Shown: positions 8,959-18,107 of the stretch, piece by piece
Layout of the letters: the number at the start of each line of letters is the position of its first letter
Position numbering within the stretch: position 1 is the first letter of the stretch
Assembly (NCBI RefSeq): GCF_030316825.1
Contig: NZ_JASZYU010000003.1
Location: forward strand, 248,001-312,000
Length of the DNA: 64,000 bases
Origin: Variovorax fucosicus
GTDB lineage: Bacteria > Pseudomonadota > Gammaproteobacteria > Burkholderiales > Burkholderiaceae_C
Direction: 5' to 3'
The notes under the pieces: model-generated
Database searches by the model: none
Told to the model about the DNA's origin: nothing
Seen by the model: the letters and a program-made list of their open reading frames with translations, nothing else
Translations under genes and position numbers: made by a program

Positions 8959-10602
8959 ATGCTGGGTTTGATGCAAGACCAACCGCTTTTGATCTCGTCG
9001 CTGATCGAGTTCGTCGAGCGCCACAACGGCGATGGCGAGATCGTTTCGCGCCGGGTCGAAGGCGACATTCACCGCACCACGTGGGGTGGAATCGCATCGC
9101 GTGCCCGGCAGGTGGCCAATGCGCTGGACGGCGAGCAGTTGCTCTTCAGCGACCGAATCGCCACGCTGGCCTGGAACGGCTATCGCCACCTGGAGCTGTA
9201 CTACGGCGTGAGCGGCAGCGGCCGCGTGCTGCACACCATCAATCCGCGGCTGCACCCTGACCAGATCGCCTGGATCGCCAACCATGCCGAAGACCAGATC
9301 CTGTGCTTCGACCTCACTTTCCTGCCGCTGGTGCAGGCGGTGCATGCCAAGTGCCCCATGATCCGAAAATGGATTGCACTGTGTGATGCCGACAAGCTGC
9401 CGGTCGACAGCGGCATTCCCAATCTCGTGAGCTACGAGAGCTGGATGGGCAAGCAGTCCGCCGACTACGACTGGCCCACCTTCGACGAGAACTCGGCCTC
9501 GAGCATGTGCTACACGAGCGGTACCACGGGCAACCCGAAGGCCGCGCTCTACAGCCACCGCTCGACCATGCTGCACGCCTACGCGGCGGCCTTGCCCGAC
9601 GTCATGCGCCTGTCGGCGCGCGACTCGGTGCTGCCGGTGGTGCCCATGTTCCACGTCAACGCCTGGGGCATTCCGTACTCGGCCGCACTCGTGGGTTGCA
9701 AGCTCGTGTTCCCCGGCCCGGCGCTTGACGGCAAGTCGGTGTTCGAGCTGATCGAATCCGAAGGCGTGACCTTCGCCGCCGGCGTGCCCACCGTGTGGCA
9801 GATGATGCTCGGCCACATGCAGGCTGGCGGCCTGAAGTTCAGCAAGCTCAACCGCACCGTCATCGGCGGCTCGGCCTGCCCGCCGGCCATGATCACTGCG
9901 TTCCAGCAGAAATTCAACGTTGAGGTGCTGCATGCCTGGGGCATGACCGAGATGAGCCCGCTGGGCACGCTGTGCACACTCAAGAACAAGCACCTGTCGC
10001 TGCCGCCCGATGCGCAACTGCAGATCCGCATGAAGCAGGGCCGCGCGATCTTCGGCGTCGACCTCAAGATCGTCGACGGCGACGGTAAGGAGCTGCCCTG
10101 GGACGGCAAGGCCTACGGCGACCTGCTGGTCAAGGGGCCGTGGATCGTCAAGGAATACTTCAAGGGCGAGGGCGGCGACCCGCTCATTCCCGACGAACAG
10201 GGCCGCGGCTGGTTCCCCACCGGCGACGTCGCCACCATCGATGCCGAGGGCTACCTGCAGATCACCGACCGCAGCAAGGACGTGATCAAGTCCGGCGGCG
10301 AATGGATCAGCTCGATCGAGATCGAGAACATCGCGGTCGCGCATCCGGCCGTCGCCCTGGCGGCTTGCGTCGGCGTGTTCCATCCCAAATGGGACGAGCG
10401 CCCGATCGTGGTGGTGGCGAAAAAGCCGGGCGGCGAAGTCACGCGCGAAGAACTGCTGCAGTTCTACGAAGGCAAGACCGCCAAGTGGCAGATCCCGGAC
10501 GACGTGGTCTTCGTCGAAGCCATTCCGCTCGGCGCCACAGGCAAGATCCTGAAGACCAAGCTGCGCGAGCAGCTCAAGGGCTACAAGTTGCCCGGCCTCT
10601 GA
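8959..10602 (+). CDS. Medium/long-chain acyl-CoA ligase (AMP-forming; DmdB/AlkK-like)
   Basis: This 547-residue adenylate-forming enzyme has the full motif set: the P-loop-like [23 protein letters not shown] (A5), [12 protein letters not shown] (A7), [18 protein letters not shown] (A8) and the catalytic lysine region [13 protein letters not shown]. It converts a carboxylic acid, ATP and CoA into acyl-CoA. Its closest style is the fatty-acid and 3-methylthiopropionate ligases, so medium or long chains are likely but not proven. AGGAG sits well before the ATG at 8959. It is the first enzyme gene of the transport and beta-oxidation block. Confidence 0.9.
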   Translation: MLGLMQDQPLLISSLIEFVERHNGDGEIVSRRVEGDIHRTTWGGIASRARQVANALDGEQLLFSDRIATLAWNGYRHLELYYGVSGSGRVLHTINPRLHPDQIAWIANHAEDQILCFDLTFLPLVQAVHAKCPMIRKWIALCDADKLPVDSGIPNLVSYESWMGKQSADYDWPTFDENSASSMCYTSGTTGNPKAALYSHRSTMLHAYAAALPDVMRLSARDSVLPVVPMFHVNAWGIPYSAALVGCKLVFPGPALDGKSVFELIESEGVTFAAGVPTVWQMMLGHMQAGGLKFSKLNRTVIGGSACPPAMITAFQQKFNVEVLHAWGMTEMSPLGTLCTLKNKHLSLPPDAQLQIRMKQGRAIFGVDLKIVDGDGKELPWDGKAYGDLLVKGPWIVKEYFKGEGGDPLIPDEQGRGWFPTGDVATIDAEGYLQITDRSKDVIKSGGEWISSIEIENIAVAHPAVALAACVGVFHPKWDERPIVVVAKKPGGEVTREELLQFYEGKTAKWQIPDDVVFVEAIPLGATGKILKTKLREQLKGYKLPGL

Positions 10603-10608
10603 AACGCC

Positions 10609-10622
10609 CTACCGACCGGTAG
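10609..10622 (+). promoter_or_regulatory. 14-bp palindrome upstream of the Liv operon
   Basis: CTACCGACCGGTAG pairs six bases on each side of a 2-base centre. It lies just after the ligase stop and about 135 bases before the substrate-binding-protein gene. Its form suits a TetR-type dimer operator, but no TetR gene is in the window. Confidence 0.35.
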
Positions 10623-10755
10623 CATCGTCTGTCGCATGGGTGATAGAAACGACTTCGGTGCTGCCTTTCTTACGGGCATTCCCTGAGGGGGGGTCTAGTA
10701 AAGACTTGTACTCTCACCTCGCGTTCGAATACTGATGATCAGGAGACCGATTCCC

Positions 10756-11991
10756 ATGAAATTCACACTCAAATTTGTAGCCGCCGGCGTCATGATGGCC
10801 GCCGCTGCGGGTGCCCTCGCCCAGAAGGGCGAAACCGTCAAGATCGCCATGATCGAGGGGCTTTCGGGTCCGTTCGCCAATGTGGGGCAGAACCAGCTCA
10901 AGAGCTGGCAACTGATGGCCCAGGAACTGAGCGGCGCGAAGAATCCGGCCGGAGTCAAGTTCGAGATCGTCGGGATGGACAGCAAGAGCTCGCCGCAGGA
11001 AGCGCTGAATCTGCTGAAAGCCGCCAGCGACCAGGGCTTTCGCTACGTCACGCAGGGCAACGGATCCAATGTGGCCGTTCCGCTGGCCGATGCCGTCGCC
11101 AAACACAACGAGCGCAACCCGGGCAAGGAAATCGTCTACCTGAACTACGCCGCGGTCGATCCGGTGCTCACGAACGAGAAATGCAGCTTCGCGCACTTCC
11201 GCCTCGATGCCGACACCTCGATGAAGATGGCAGCGCTGACGGCGTTCATGAAGGACCAGCCCAAGATCTCGAAGATCTACCTGATCAACCAGAACTATTC
11301 GCACGGGCAGCAGGTCTCCAAGTTCTTCAAGGAAGGCCTGACACGCAACCGGCCGGATGCCAAGATCGTGGGCGACGACCTGCATCCGCTGGGGCAGGTC
11401 AAGGACTTCGCGCCCTACGTGGCCAAGATCAAGCAGTCGGGCGCCGACACCATCGTCACCGGCAACTGGGGTCAGGACATGACCCTGCTGATCAAGGCGC
11501 TGAACGATTCGGGCCTGAAGATTCCGATCTACGCGTACTACGCCGGCGTTTCCGGCACCCCGACGGCGCTGGCCGCGGGTGGCGAGCTGGAGGTCTATCA
11601 GATCGCCTACAACCACTCCAACTACACCGGCGAAATGGGCCGGCTGATGGCAGATTTCAAGAAGAAGTTCAACGACGACTTCTACACGTTCTCGATCTAC
11701 AACGGCGTCGTGGTTCTGGGCGAGGCGATGGCCAAGGCGAAGTCCACCGATCCGATGAAGGTCGCGGCTGCGATGGAAGGCCTGAAGTTCAAGGGATTCA
11801 ACGGCGACAGCGAAATCCGCAAGTCCGATCACCAGTTGCAGCAGGGGCTCTGGATCTCGAAGTGGCAGAAGGTCGACGCCAAGAACAAATACAGCGTCGA
11901 GAACACCGGCTATACCTTTGCACCGGTGAAATACCTCGAGCCCTACATCGCGAGCACGCCCACCAGCTGCGACATGAAGCGCCCGTTCTGA
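10756..11991 (+). CDS. ABC transporter periplasmic substrate-binding protein (LivK/Peripla_BP_6 type)
   Basis: This 411-residue protein has a signal peptide (MKFTLKFVAAGVMMAAAAGALA, cleavage before Gln) and the bilobed type I periplasmic-binding fold: VKIAMIEGLSGPFANVGQNQ at the mature N-terminus, YVTQGNGSNVAVPLADAV and IYLINQNYSHGQQV. I chose the ATG at 10756, which follows AGGAGACC, over an in-frame ATG seven codons upstream. The ligand cannot be read. The family binds branched-chain amino acids, amides, short peptides, and aromatic or fatty acids. The five following genes and the catabolic surroundings point to an acyl or aromatic acid or an acylated amino acid rather than only leucine. 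Confidence 0.9.
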   Translation: MKFTLKFVAAGVMMAAAAGALAQKGETVKIAMIEGLSGPFANVGQNQLKSWQLMAQELSGAKNPAGVKFEIVGMDSKSSPQEALNLLKAASDQGFRYVTQGNGSNVAVPLADAVAKHNERNPGKEIVYLNYAAVDPVLTNEKCSFAHFRLDADTSMKMAALTAFMKDQPKISKIYLINQNYSHGQQVSKFFKEGLTRNRPDAKIVGDDLHPLGQVKDFAPYVAKIKQSGADTIVTGNWGQDMTLLIKALNDSGLKIPIYAYYAGVSGTPTALAAGGELEVYQIAYNHSNYTGEMGRLMADFKKKFNDDFYTFSIYNGVVVLGEAMAKAKSTDPMKVAAAMEGLKFKGFNGDSEIRKSDHQLQQGLWISKWQKVDAKNKYSVENTGYTFAPVKYLEPYIASTPTSCDMKRPF

Positions 11992-12011
11992 GGCGCACCA
12001 CAACACAGCAG

Positions 12012-12047
12012 GCCGGCGAGTGACGGGAGTCGCTCACCGGCTTTTTT
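12012..12047 (+). terminator. Rho-independent terminator between binding-protein and permease genes
   Basis: GCCGGCGAGTGAC (12012-12024) pairs with GTCGCTCACCGGC (12029-12041) around a GGGA loop, with one mismatch and one G-T pair, followed by six T. It lies 20 bases after the binding-protein stop and 40 before the permease start. The likely effect is partial termination, giving more binding protein than membrane subunits. Confidence 0.75.
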
Positions 12048-12087
12048 GTACACCGGCTTTTGCGAGCGCCAACAACGAACAAATACC

Positions 12088-13035
12088 GTGGAATTCTTTG
12101 TCATCTCCTTGCTGAACGGGCTCAGCTACGGGCTGTTGTTGTTCATGCTGAGTTCGGGCCTGACCCTGATCTTCAGCATGATGGGCGTGCTCAATTTCGC
12201 GCACACCAGCTTCTACATGCTCGGCGCCTATTTCGCGTACACGATCTCCGGCGTGCTGGGTTTCTGGCCGGCATTGGTGATCGCGCCCCTGGTGGTCTTC
12301 GTGCTCGGCGCGCTGTTCGAACGCTACAGCCTGCGACGCGTTCACAAGTTCGGACATGTGCCCGAACTGCTCGTCACCTTCGGCCTGTCCTATCTGATCC
12401 TGGAGCTCGTGCAGTTGATCTGGGGGCGGGCAACGGTTCCGTACGGCCTGCCGGAGCAACTGCAGGGTCCGCTGTTCTCGCTGTACGGCACGCAGTTCCC
12501 CAAGTCGCGCTCGTTCATCATGCTGCTCGCCATGCTGATGCTGCTGTCGGTCTGGCTGCTGCTGACGCGCACCCGTATCGGGCTGGTGATACAGGCTGCG
12601 CTGACTCATCCCGAAACGGTGGAGGCACTGGGCCACAACGTGCCGCGTATCTTCATGCTGGTGTTTGGCGGCGGCGCTGCGCTCGCCGCGCTGGCCGGCG
12701 TGATCGGCGGCAACACCTATGTGACCGAGCCGGCCATGGCGGGCGCGGTGGGATCCATCGTGTTCGTGGTCGTGGTGGTCGGTGGCATGGGTTCGCTCGC
12801 GGGTGCTTTCCTGGCGTCGCTGCTCATCGGCGTGCTGCAGACCTTCGCCGTGGCGATCGACCAGTCGATGGCGTCGGGCCTCCAGGCGATCGGCATCCCC
12901 GTGACCGACAAGACCTTTGGCTACGAACTGCTGCAGCTCAGCGTCGCACAGGTGGCGCCGATCCTGCCGTACCTGCTGCTGGTGCTGATCCTCATATTCC
13001 GGCCCAAGGGTCTCCTCGGCAAGCGGGAAGGTTGA
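12088..13035 (+). CDS. livH: Branched-chain amino-acid-type ABC transporter permease (LivH family)
   Basis: This 315-residue polytopic inner-membrane protein starts at GTG 12088, giving the family-typical MEFFVISLLNGLSYG; an upstream TTG at 12046 falls inside the terminator T-run and is rejected. Diagnostic features are LTLIFSMMGVLNFAH, TRTRIGLVIQAAL followed by TVEALGHNV, and VVVVVGGMGSLAGAF. With LivM it forms the membrane channel of the importer. The gene is followed by livM after a single base. Confidence 0.92.
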   Translation: MEFFVISLLNGLSYGLLLFMLSSGLTLIFSMMGVLNFAHTSFYMLGAYFAYTISGVLGFWPALVIAPLVVFVLGALFERYSLRRVHKFGHVPELLVTFGLSYLILELVQLIWGRATVPYGLPEQLQGPLFSLYGTQFPKSRSFIMLLAMLMLLSVWLLLTRTRIGLVIQAALTHPETVEALGHNVPRIFMLVFGGGAALAALAGVIGGNTYVTEPAMAGAVGSIVFVVVVVGGMGSLAGAFLASLLIGVLQTFAVAIDQSMASGLQAIGIPVTDKTFGYELLQLSVAQVAPILPYLLLVLILIFRPKGLLGKREG

Positions 13036-13036
13036 G

Positions 13037-14335
13037 ATGACCTCTACCAACTACTACCGTTTCAAGCCCTGGAACATCGGGCGCGTGCTGATCTGGACCT
13101 TGTTCGCGCTGATGCTGATCGTCTCGCCGCTGATCTTTCGCAGCAGCCTGGCGCTCACCATGCTGTCGCAGATGGGTTACCTGACCATCATCTGCCTGAG
13201 CTACAACATCCTGTTGGGGCAGGGCGGCATGCTGAGCTTCGGGCACGCCGTCTACACCGGGCTGGGCGCGTTCGTTGCCGTCCACGCGATGAACCTGGCC
13301 GCCGCCAAGGGGGGCGTTCCGATTCCGCTGGTGGCGATACCGCTGGTGGGCGGCCTTGCAGGCTTGCTGTTCGCGATCCTGCTGGGTTATGTCACGACCA
13401 AGAAGTCCGGCACGACCTTCGCCATGATCACGCTGGGCATCGGCGAGCTGGTGGCCGCCATGTCGCTGATGTTTCCGGGGTTCTTCGGCGGCGAGGGCGG
13501 CGTGACGACCAACCGCACTTACGGTTCGTTCTTCGGATGGACATTCGGGCCGCAGATCCAGGTGTACTACCTGATCGCCGCCTACTGCTTCATCTGCACC
13601 GCGCTGATGTTCGCGTTCACCGGCACGCCCCTGGGGCGCATGCTCAATGCGGTGCGCGACAACCCCGAGCGGGTGGAGTTCATCGGCTACGACACGCAGC
13701 GGGTGCGCTACCTCGGCTTCATCATCGCGGGCTTTTTCGCGGGCATCGGGGGGGCGCTGGCTTCCATCAACTTCGAGATCGTCAACGCGTCCGACAGCTT
13801 GAGCGGCCTGCGTTCCGGTGGCTACCTGCTGTTCACCTTCCTCGGCGGCGCCACCTTTTTCTTCGGCCCCATCATCGGCGCCGTGCTGCTGGTGCTGGCG
13901 TCGGTGCTGTTGTCGGAAATGACCAAGGCCTGGCTGCTCTACCTGGGGCTGGTGTTCCTGTTCATGGTGATGTACGCGCCGGGCGGCGTGGCCAGCCTGA
14001 TCATGATGAACCTGCGGGTTGCCCGGTTCGGCAAGTTCAACCGCCTTTGGGGCCTCTATGGCGGGCTGCTCCTGACCGGTGCGGTCATGGTCGTTGCCGC
14101 CGCCGCCATCGTCGAAATGGTCTATCACATGCAGCTCAATGCGGCCCTCGGTGACACCGTCAACTTCATGGGCGTCGAGCTCGACACGACCCGTGCCACC
14201 AGCTGGATCGGCGTCGCCGCGCTGCTGGCCATCGGCGTGGCGCTGGTCGAAGTGGTTCGCCGGCGCTTCGCGCGGGTCTGGGGGCAGGCGCAGGAAGAAA
14301 TAGAAGCCGAGATCAAACGGCGGGAGACGGCTTGA
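13037..14335 (+). CDS. livM: Branched-chain amino-acid-type ABC transporter permease (LivM family)
   Basis: This 432-residue protein has about ten membrane segments and the LivM motifs LSYNILLGQGGMLSFGHA near residue 55, TPLGRMLNAVRDNPERVEFIGYD, and LLFTFLGGATFFFGPIIGA. It is longer than a typical LivM (about 330-420) because of an extra C-terminal region: two more hydrophobic segments (about 340-360 and 390-405) and a charged tail. It pairs with LivH. Its stop overlaps the livG start (TGATG), indicating translational coupling. Confidence 0.92.
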   Translation: MTSTNYYRFKPWNIGRVLIWTLFALMLIVSPLIFRSSLALTMLSQMGYLTIICLSYNILLGQGGMLSFGHAVYTGLGAFVAVHAMNLAAAKGGVPIPLVAIPLVGGLAGLLFAILLGYVTTKKSGTTFAMITLGIGELVAAMSLMFPGFFGGEGGVTTNRTYGSFFGWTFGPQIQVYYLIAAYCFICTALMFAFTGTPLGRMLNAVRDNPERVEFIGYDTQRVRYLGFIIAGFFAGIGGALASINFEIVNASDSLSGLRSGGYLLFTFLGGATFFFGPIIGAVLLVLASVLLSEMTKAWLLYLGLVFLFMVMYAPGGVASLIMMNLRVARFGKFNRLWGLYGGLLLTGAVMVVAAAAIVEMVYHMQLNAALGDTVNFMGVELDTTRATSWIGVAALLAIGVALVEVVRRRFARVWGQAQEEIEAEIKRRETA

Positions 14336-15102
14336 TGCCTTACGCACTGGAATTGAAGGCTCTGCGCAAGAGCTTCGGCAAGACCGACATCATCCGCGGC
14401 GTCGACCTCGCCGTGAGCGCGGGCGAGCGCATCGCGGTGATCGGCCCCAACGGCGCCGGCAAATCGACGCTGTTCAACCTGATCAGCGGCCGGCTCATGC
14501 CGAGCAGCGGCGAGGTGCTGCTGAACGGCCAGCGCATCGACGGCAAGCAGCCCTACGAGATCAACCGGCTGGGCCTGTCGCGCAGCTTCCAGATCACCAA
14601 CATCTTTCCCAAGCTCAGCGTGTTCGAGAACCTGCGCTGCGGCGTGCTGTGGAGCCTGGGCTACAAGTACACCTTCCTGCGCTTTCTCTCCAACCTCGAC
14701 GATGCCAACGAGCGCACCGAAGAACTGGTGCGCCAGGTCGGCCTCGAGAAGAAGCGCGATGTGCACGCGGTCAACCTGACCTATGCCGAGCAGCGCGCGC
14801 TCGAGATCGGCGTGACCATCGCCGGCGGCGCCGGCGTGATCCTGCTCGACGAGCCGACGGCCGGCATGAGCAAGACGGAAACCTCGCATTTCATCGCGCT
14901 GATCAAGCAGGTGACCATCGGCAAGACGCTGCTCACGGTCGAGCACGACATGGGCGTCGTGTTCGGGCTGGCCGACAAGATCGCCGTGGTGGTTTATGGC
15001 GAGGTTATCGCCTTCGACACGCCCGATGCGGTGCGTGCCAACGCCAAGGTGCAGGAGGCCTATCTGGGCTCCTCGGTGGCAGATGCGCAGGCGGGGCACT
15101 GA
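14335..15102 (+). CDS. livG: Branched-chain amino-acid-type ABC transporter ATP-binding protein (LivG family)
   Basis: This 255-residue cytoplasmic ATPase has an intact Walker A (GPNGAGKST), the LivG-type SRSFQITNIFPKLSVFENL, a signature variant LTYAEQRALEIG and Walker B ILLDEPTAGMS, then the switch histidine in TVEHDMGVVF. I use the ATG at 14335; the TTG one codon earlier is less likely. It powers transport with LivF. The gap to livF is one base. Confidence 0.93.
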   Translation: MPYALELKALRKSFGKTDIIRGVDLAVSAGERIAVIGPNGAGKSTLFNLISGRLMPSSGEVLLNGQRIDGKQPYEINRLGLSRSFQITNIFPKLSVFENLRCGVLWSLGYKYTFLRFLSNLDDANERTEELVRQVGLEKKRDVHAVNLTYAEQRALEIGVTIAGGAGVILLDEPTAGMSKTETSHFIALIKQVTIGKTLLTVEHDMGVVFGLADKIAVVVYGEVIAFDTPDAVRANAKVQEAYLGSSVADAQAGH

Positions 15103-15103
15103 T

Positions 15104-15799
15104 ATGTTGAAACTTCAGGACATTCACGGCTACTACGGCAAGAGCCATGTGCTGCACGGCGTTTCGTTCGAGGTCGGGCAGGGCGAGATCGTCGCGCTGC
15201 TGGGACGCAACGGCTCCGGCCGGTCGACCACGGCCAAGGCCATCATGGGCCTGGTGCATGCCGAAGGGCAGATCCACTGGAAAGGCCAGGACATCCTGCG
15301 CAAGAAGGCCTACGAGATCGCGCACCTGGGCATCGGCTACGTGCCCGAGAACCGCGACATCTTTCCCAAGCTCACGGTGTCGCAGAACCTGCTGCTGGGC
15401 CAAAAGGGCGCCGGCAAGGGCAGCCGCTGGACCTTCAAGGACATGTACGAGATGTTCCCGCGGCTCAAGGAGCGCGAGCACACCGAGGCCGGCGTGCTTT
15501 CGGGCGGCGAGCAGCAGATGCTCACCCTGTGCCGCACCCTGATGGGCGACCCTGACCTGATCATCATCGACGAGCCGACCGAAGGCCTGGCGCCCAAGAT
15601 CGTCGAACTGGTCGGCCAGTACCTGCAAACGCTCAAGGCCAAGGGCATCTCGGTGCTGCTGATCGAGCAGAAGCTCACCATCGCCATGCACATCTCCGAC
15701 CGTGCGCTGGTGATGGGGCACGGCAGCATCGTGTTCGACGGCACACCCGACAGCCTTCGGGCCGATGCGGCCACCCGCAAAGAGTGGCTCGAAGTCTGA
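15104..15799 (+). CDS. livF: Branched-chain amino-acid-type ABC transporter ATP-binding protein (LivF family), Walker A Lys replaced by Arg
   Basis: This 231-residue ATPase starts at ATG 15104 (MLKLQDIHGYYGKSHVLHG). It has the LivF signature VLSGGEQQMLTLCRTL, Walker B LIIIDEPTEGLAPKIV and the switch histidine replaced by glutamine in LIEQKLTIAMH, which is normal for LivF. Walker A reads GRNGSGRST: the invariant lysine is arginine (codon CGG). This could weaken nucleotide binding at this half-site and make the importer asymmetric, or it may be a subfamily trait. It is the last gene of the transporter set. Confidence 0.9.
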   Translation: MLKLQDIHGYYGKSHVLHGVSFEVGQGEIVALLGRNGSGRSTTAKAIMGLVHAEGQIHWKGQDILRKKAYEIAHLGIGYVPENRDIFPKLTVSQNLLLGQKGAGKGSRWTFKDMYEMFPRLKEREHTEAGVLSGGEQQMLTLCRTLMGDPDLIIIDEPTEGLAPKIVELVGQYLQTLKAKGISVLLIEQKLTIAMHISDRALVMGHGSIVFDGTPDSLRADAATRKEWLEV

Positions 15800-15830
15800 C
15801 GGCTTCGGTCGTTGTCCCGGCAGCGACTGG

Positions 15831-15864
15831 GGCGTTTTGCGCGGTCATGCAAAACGCCTAGAAT
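15831..15864 (+). promoter_or_regulatory. Perfect 10-bp inverted repeat overlapping a promoter-like site upstream of the fadB/J-like gene
   Basis: GGCGTTTTGC (15831-15840) and GCAAAACGCC (15849-15858) form a perfect inverted repeat with an 8-base spacer, directly followed by TAGAAT (15859-15864), a fair -10 box. TTTTGC with an 18-base spacer is only a weak -35. There is no T-run, so an operator overlapping a promoter is more likely than a terminator. Confidence 0.45.
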
Positions 15865-15984
15865 TTCACAAAAAAGAACACTCGTGCTTTTTGGAGGCAA
15901 CCGGGGGTGCGCAATGCGCCGCCGGTGTCCTGCGCTCTCTCATCGGCTCTTTCATTTTTCAATTCCCTACTTAAGGAACGCAGC

Positions 15985-18087
15985 ATGACGGCTGAATACA
16001 AAGTGCTCGGCGATGTCGCCGTGATCACCATGACCAATCCCCCGGTCAACGGTCTCGGCCACTCGACCCGCATCGGCATCACCGACGGCCTGGCCAAGGC
16101 CAACAGCGACGCAGCCGTCAAGTCGATCGTTCTCACCGGCGCCGGCAAGGCGTTCTCGGGCGGCGCCGACATCAAGGAATTCGGCACGCCCAAGGCGCTG
16201 CAGGATCCCAATCTGCTGAGCGTGATCCTGGCGCTCGAAGCCTCGCCCAAGCCGATCGTGGCGGCGATCCATTCGGTCTGCATGGGCGGCGGGCTCGAGC
16301 TGGCCATGGGCTGCCACTATCGCGTGGTCTCGCCCGGCACCAGCGTCGCGCTGCCCGAAGTCAAGCTGGGCCTGCTGCCTGGCGCCGGCGGCACGCAGCG
16401 TCTGCCGCGCGTGCTGGGCGTCGAGACCGCGCTGAACATGATCGTCAGCGGCGAGGCCGTCAAGAGCGAACTGCTGGCTTCGGCCCCGGGGCAAAAGCTG
16501 TTCGACAAACTGGCCGCCTCGCCCGAGTCGGTGTTCGACGAAGCGGTCGAATTCGCCAAGTCGGTGGCGGCGAAGGGCGGCGAATTGCCGCTGGTGCGCA
16601 ATCTGCCGTGCAAGCACCCGCAGGGCGATGCCTACTTCCAGTTCGCCAAGAACATGGTCGGCGGCATGTCGAAGAACTACCCGGCACCGCTCAAGTGCGT
16701 CGATGCCGTGCAGGCCGCCACCAAGATGAAGTTCGACGAAGGCATGGCCGAGGAGCGCCGCCTGTTCACCGCGCTGATGTTCACACCCGAATCGCTGTCG
16801 CTGCGCCATCTGTTCATGGCCGAACGTGCGGCCAGCAAGATCCCCGACGTGGCGGACGACACGCCGCAGCGCGCCGTCAAGTCGGTCGGCGTGATCGGCG
16901 CCGGCACCATGGGCGGCGGCATTTCGATGAATTTCCTGAACGCCGGTATCCCGGTCAAGATCCTCGAGATGAAGCAGGAGGCGCTCGACCGCGGCGTCGC
17001 CACGATCAAGAAGAACTACGAAGCCCAGGTCAAGAAGGGCAAGCTCAAGCAGGACAAGTACGACCAGCGCATGGCCTTGCTGACCACCACACTGAGCTAC
17101 GACGACCTGAAGGACTGCGACCTGATCATCGAAGCCGTGTTCGAAGAGCTCGGCGTCAAGGAAGCGGTGTTCAAGGAGCTGGATCGCGTGGCCAAGCCCG
17201 GCGCCATCCTGGCCTCCAACACCTCGACGCTCGACGTCGACAAGATCGCCGCCTTCACCAAGCGTCCGCAGGACGTGGTCGGCATGCACTTCTTCAGCCC
17301 GGCCAACGTGATGAAGCTGCTCGAAGTGGTGCGCGGCAAGGCAACTGCCAAGGACGTGCTGGCCACGGTGATGGCGATTGGCAAGAAGATCAAGAAGACC
17401 TCGGTGGTCTCGGGCGTGTGCGACGGCTTCATCGGCAACCGCATGATCGAGCAGTACAGCCGCCAGGCCGGCTTCCTGCTGGACGAAGGCGCCACGCCGC
17501 AGCAGGTCGACAAGGCCGTCGAGAAGTTCGGCTTCGCCATGGGCCCGTTCCGCATGGGCGACCTGGCCGGCAACGACATCGGCTGGGCCATCCGCAAGCG
17601 TCGCGCCACCGAGCGCGCCGACATGAAGTACAGCCGCACGGCCGACAAGCTCTGCGAACTGGGGCGCTTCGGCCAGAAGACCGGCGCCGGCTGGTACGAC
17701 TACCAGGCTGGCAAGCGCGATGCGATCCCGAGCCAGGTCGTGCTCGACCTGATCGAGAAGCACCGCAAGGACGAAGGCATCACGCCGCGCAAGATCAGCG
17801 ACGAAGAGATCGTGCAGCGCCTGGTGTACGCGCTGGTCAATGAAGGCGCGCACATCCTCGAAGACGGCATCGCCAGCAAGTCGGGTGACATCGACATGGT
17901 GTACCTGACCGGCTACGGCTTTCCGATCTTCCGCGGCGGCCCGATGCACTACGCCAGCCAGGTTGGCCTCTACAACGTGTCCGAGTCGATGAAGCGCTTT
18001 GCGAAGAACCCGCACGACGACGCGAGCTTCTGGCAGCCGGCACCGCTGATCCAGAAGCTGGTGGCCGAAGGCAAGAACTTCAGCTGA
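15985..18087 (+). CDS. Fused enoyl-CoA hydratase / 3-hydroxyacyl-CoA dehydrogenase (FadB/FadJ-like)
   Basis: This 700-residue enzyme performs the hydration and NAD-dependent oxidation steps of beta-oxidation. Residues 1 to about 190 form a crotonase domain with the oxyanion segment [10 protein letters not shown] and catalytic glutamates in [10 protein letters not shown] and [14 protein letters not shown]. Residues from about 295 form the dehydrogenase: the Rossmann motif [11 protein letters not shown], catalytic [16 protein letters not shown] and GFIGNRM, then the C-terminal helical repeats. I chose ATG 15985, preceded by AAGGAACG. It follows the Liv genes after 185 bases that contain an operator-like repeat and precedes the M20 hydrolase gene. 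Confidence 0.93.
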   Translation: MTAEYKVLGDVAVITMTNPPVNGLGHSTRIGITDGLAKANSDAAVKSIVLTGAGKAFSGGADIKEFGTPKALQDPNLLSVILALEASPKPIVAAIHSVCMGGGLELAMGCHYRVVSPGTSVALPEVKLGLLPGAGGTQRLPRVLGVETALNMIVSGEAVKSELLASAPGQKLFDKLAASPESVFDEAVEFAKSVAAKGGELPLVRNLPCKHPQGDAYFQFAKNMVGGMSKNYPAPLKCVDAVQAATKMKFDEGMAEERRLFTALMFTPESLSLRHLFMAERAASKIPDVADDTPQRAVKSVGVIGAGTMGGGISMNFLNAGIPVKILEMKQEALDRGVATIKKNYEAQVKKGKLKQDKYDQRMALLTTTLSYDDLKDCDLIIEAVFEELGVKEAVFKELDRVAKPGAILASNTSTLDVDKIAAFTKRPQDVVGMHFFSPANVMKLLEVVRGKATAKDVLATVMAIGKKIKKTSVVSGVCDGFIGNRMIEQYSRQAGFLLDEGATPQQVDKAVEKFGFAMGPFRMGDLAGNDIGWAIRKRRATERADMKYSRTADKLCELGRFGQKTGAGWYDYQAGKRDAIPSQVVLDLIEKHRKDEGITPRKISDEEIVQRLVYALVNEGAHILEDGIASKSGDIDMVYLTGYGFPIFRGGPMHYASQVGLYNVSESMKRFAKNPHDDASFWQPAPLIQKLVAEGKNFS

Positions 18088-18107
18088 AGCCGAGACAGGC
18101 CGCAACC

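Noticed and set aside
7939-10383. Long minus-strand open frame (about 810 codons) opposite the esterase and acyl-CoA ligase genes
   Set aside because: Same type of antisense shadow; no motif, and both sense genes have intact catalytic residues.
12046-12087. Earlier TTG start for livH
   Set aside because: It lies in the terminator T-run and adds a non-hydrophobic extension; GTG 12088 gives the family N-terminus.
12034-14347. Minus-strand open frames opposite livH and livM
   Set aside because: Gln/His-rich antisense of hydrophobic genes; typical artefact.
15967-18105. Long minus-strand open frame opposite the FadB/J-like gene
   Set aside because: Mirror of the coding strand with low-complexity composition; no start context.
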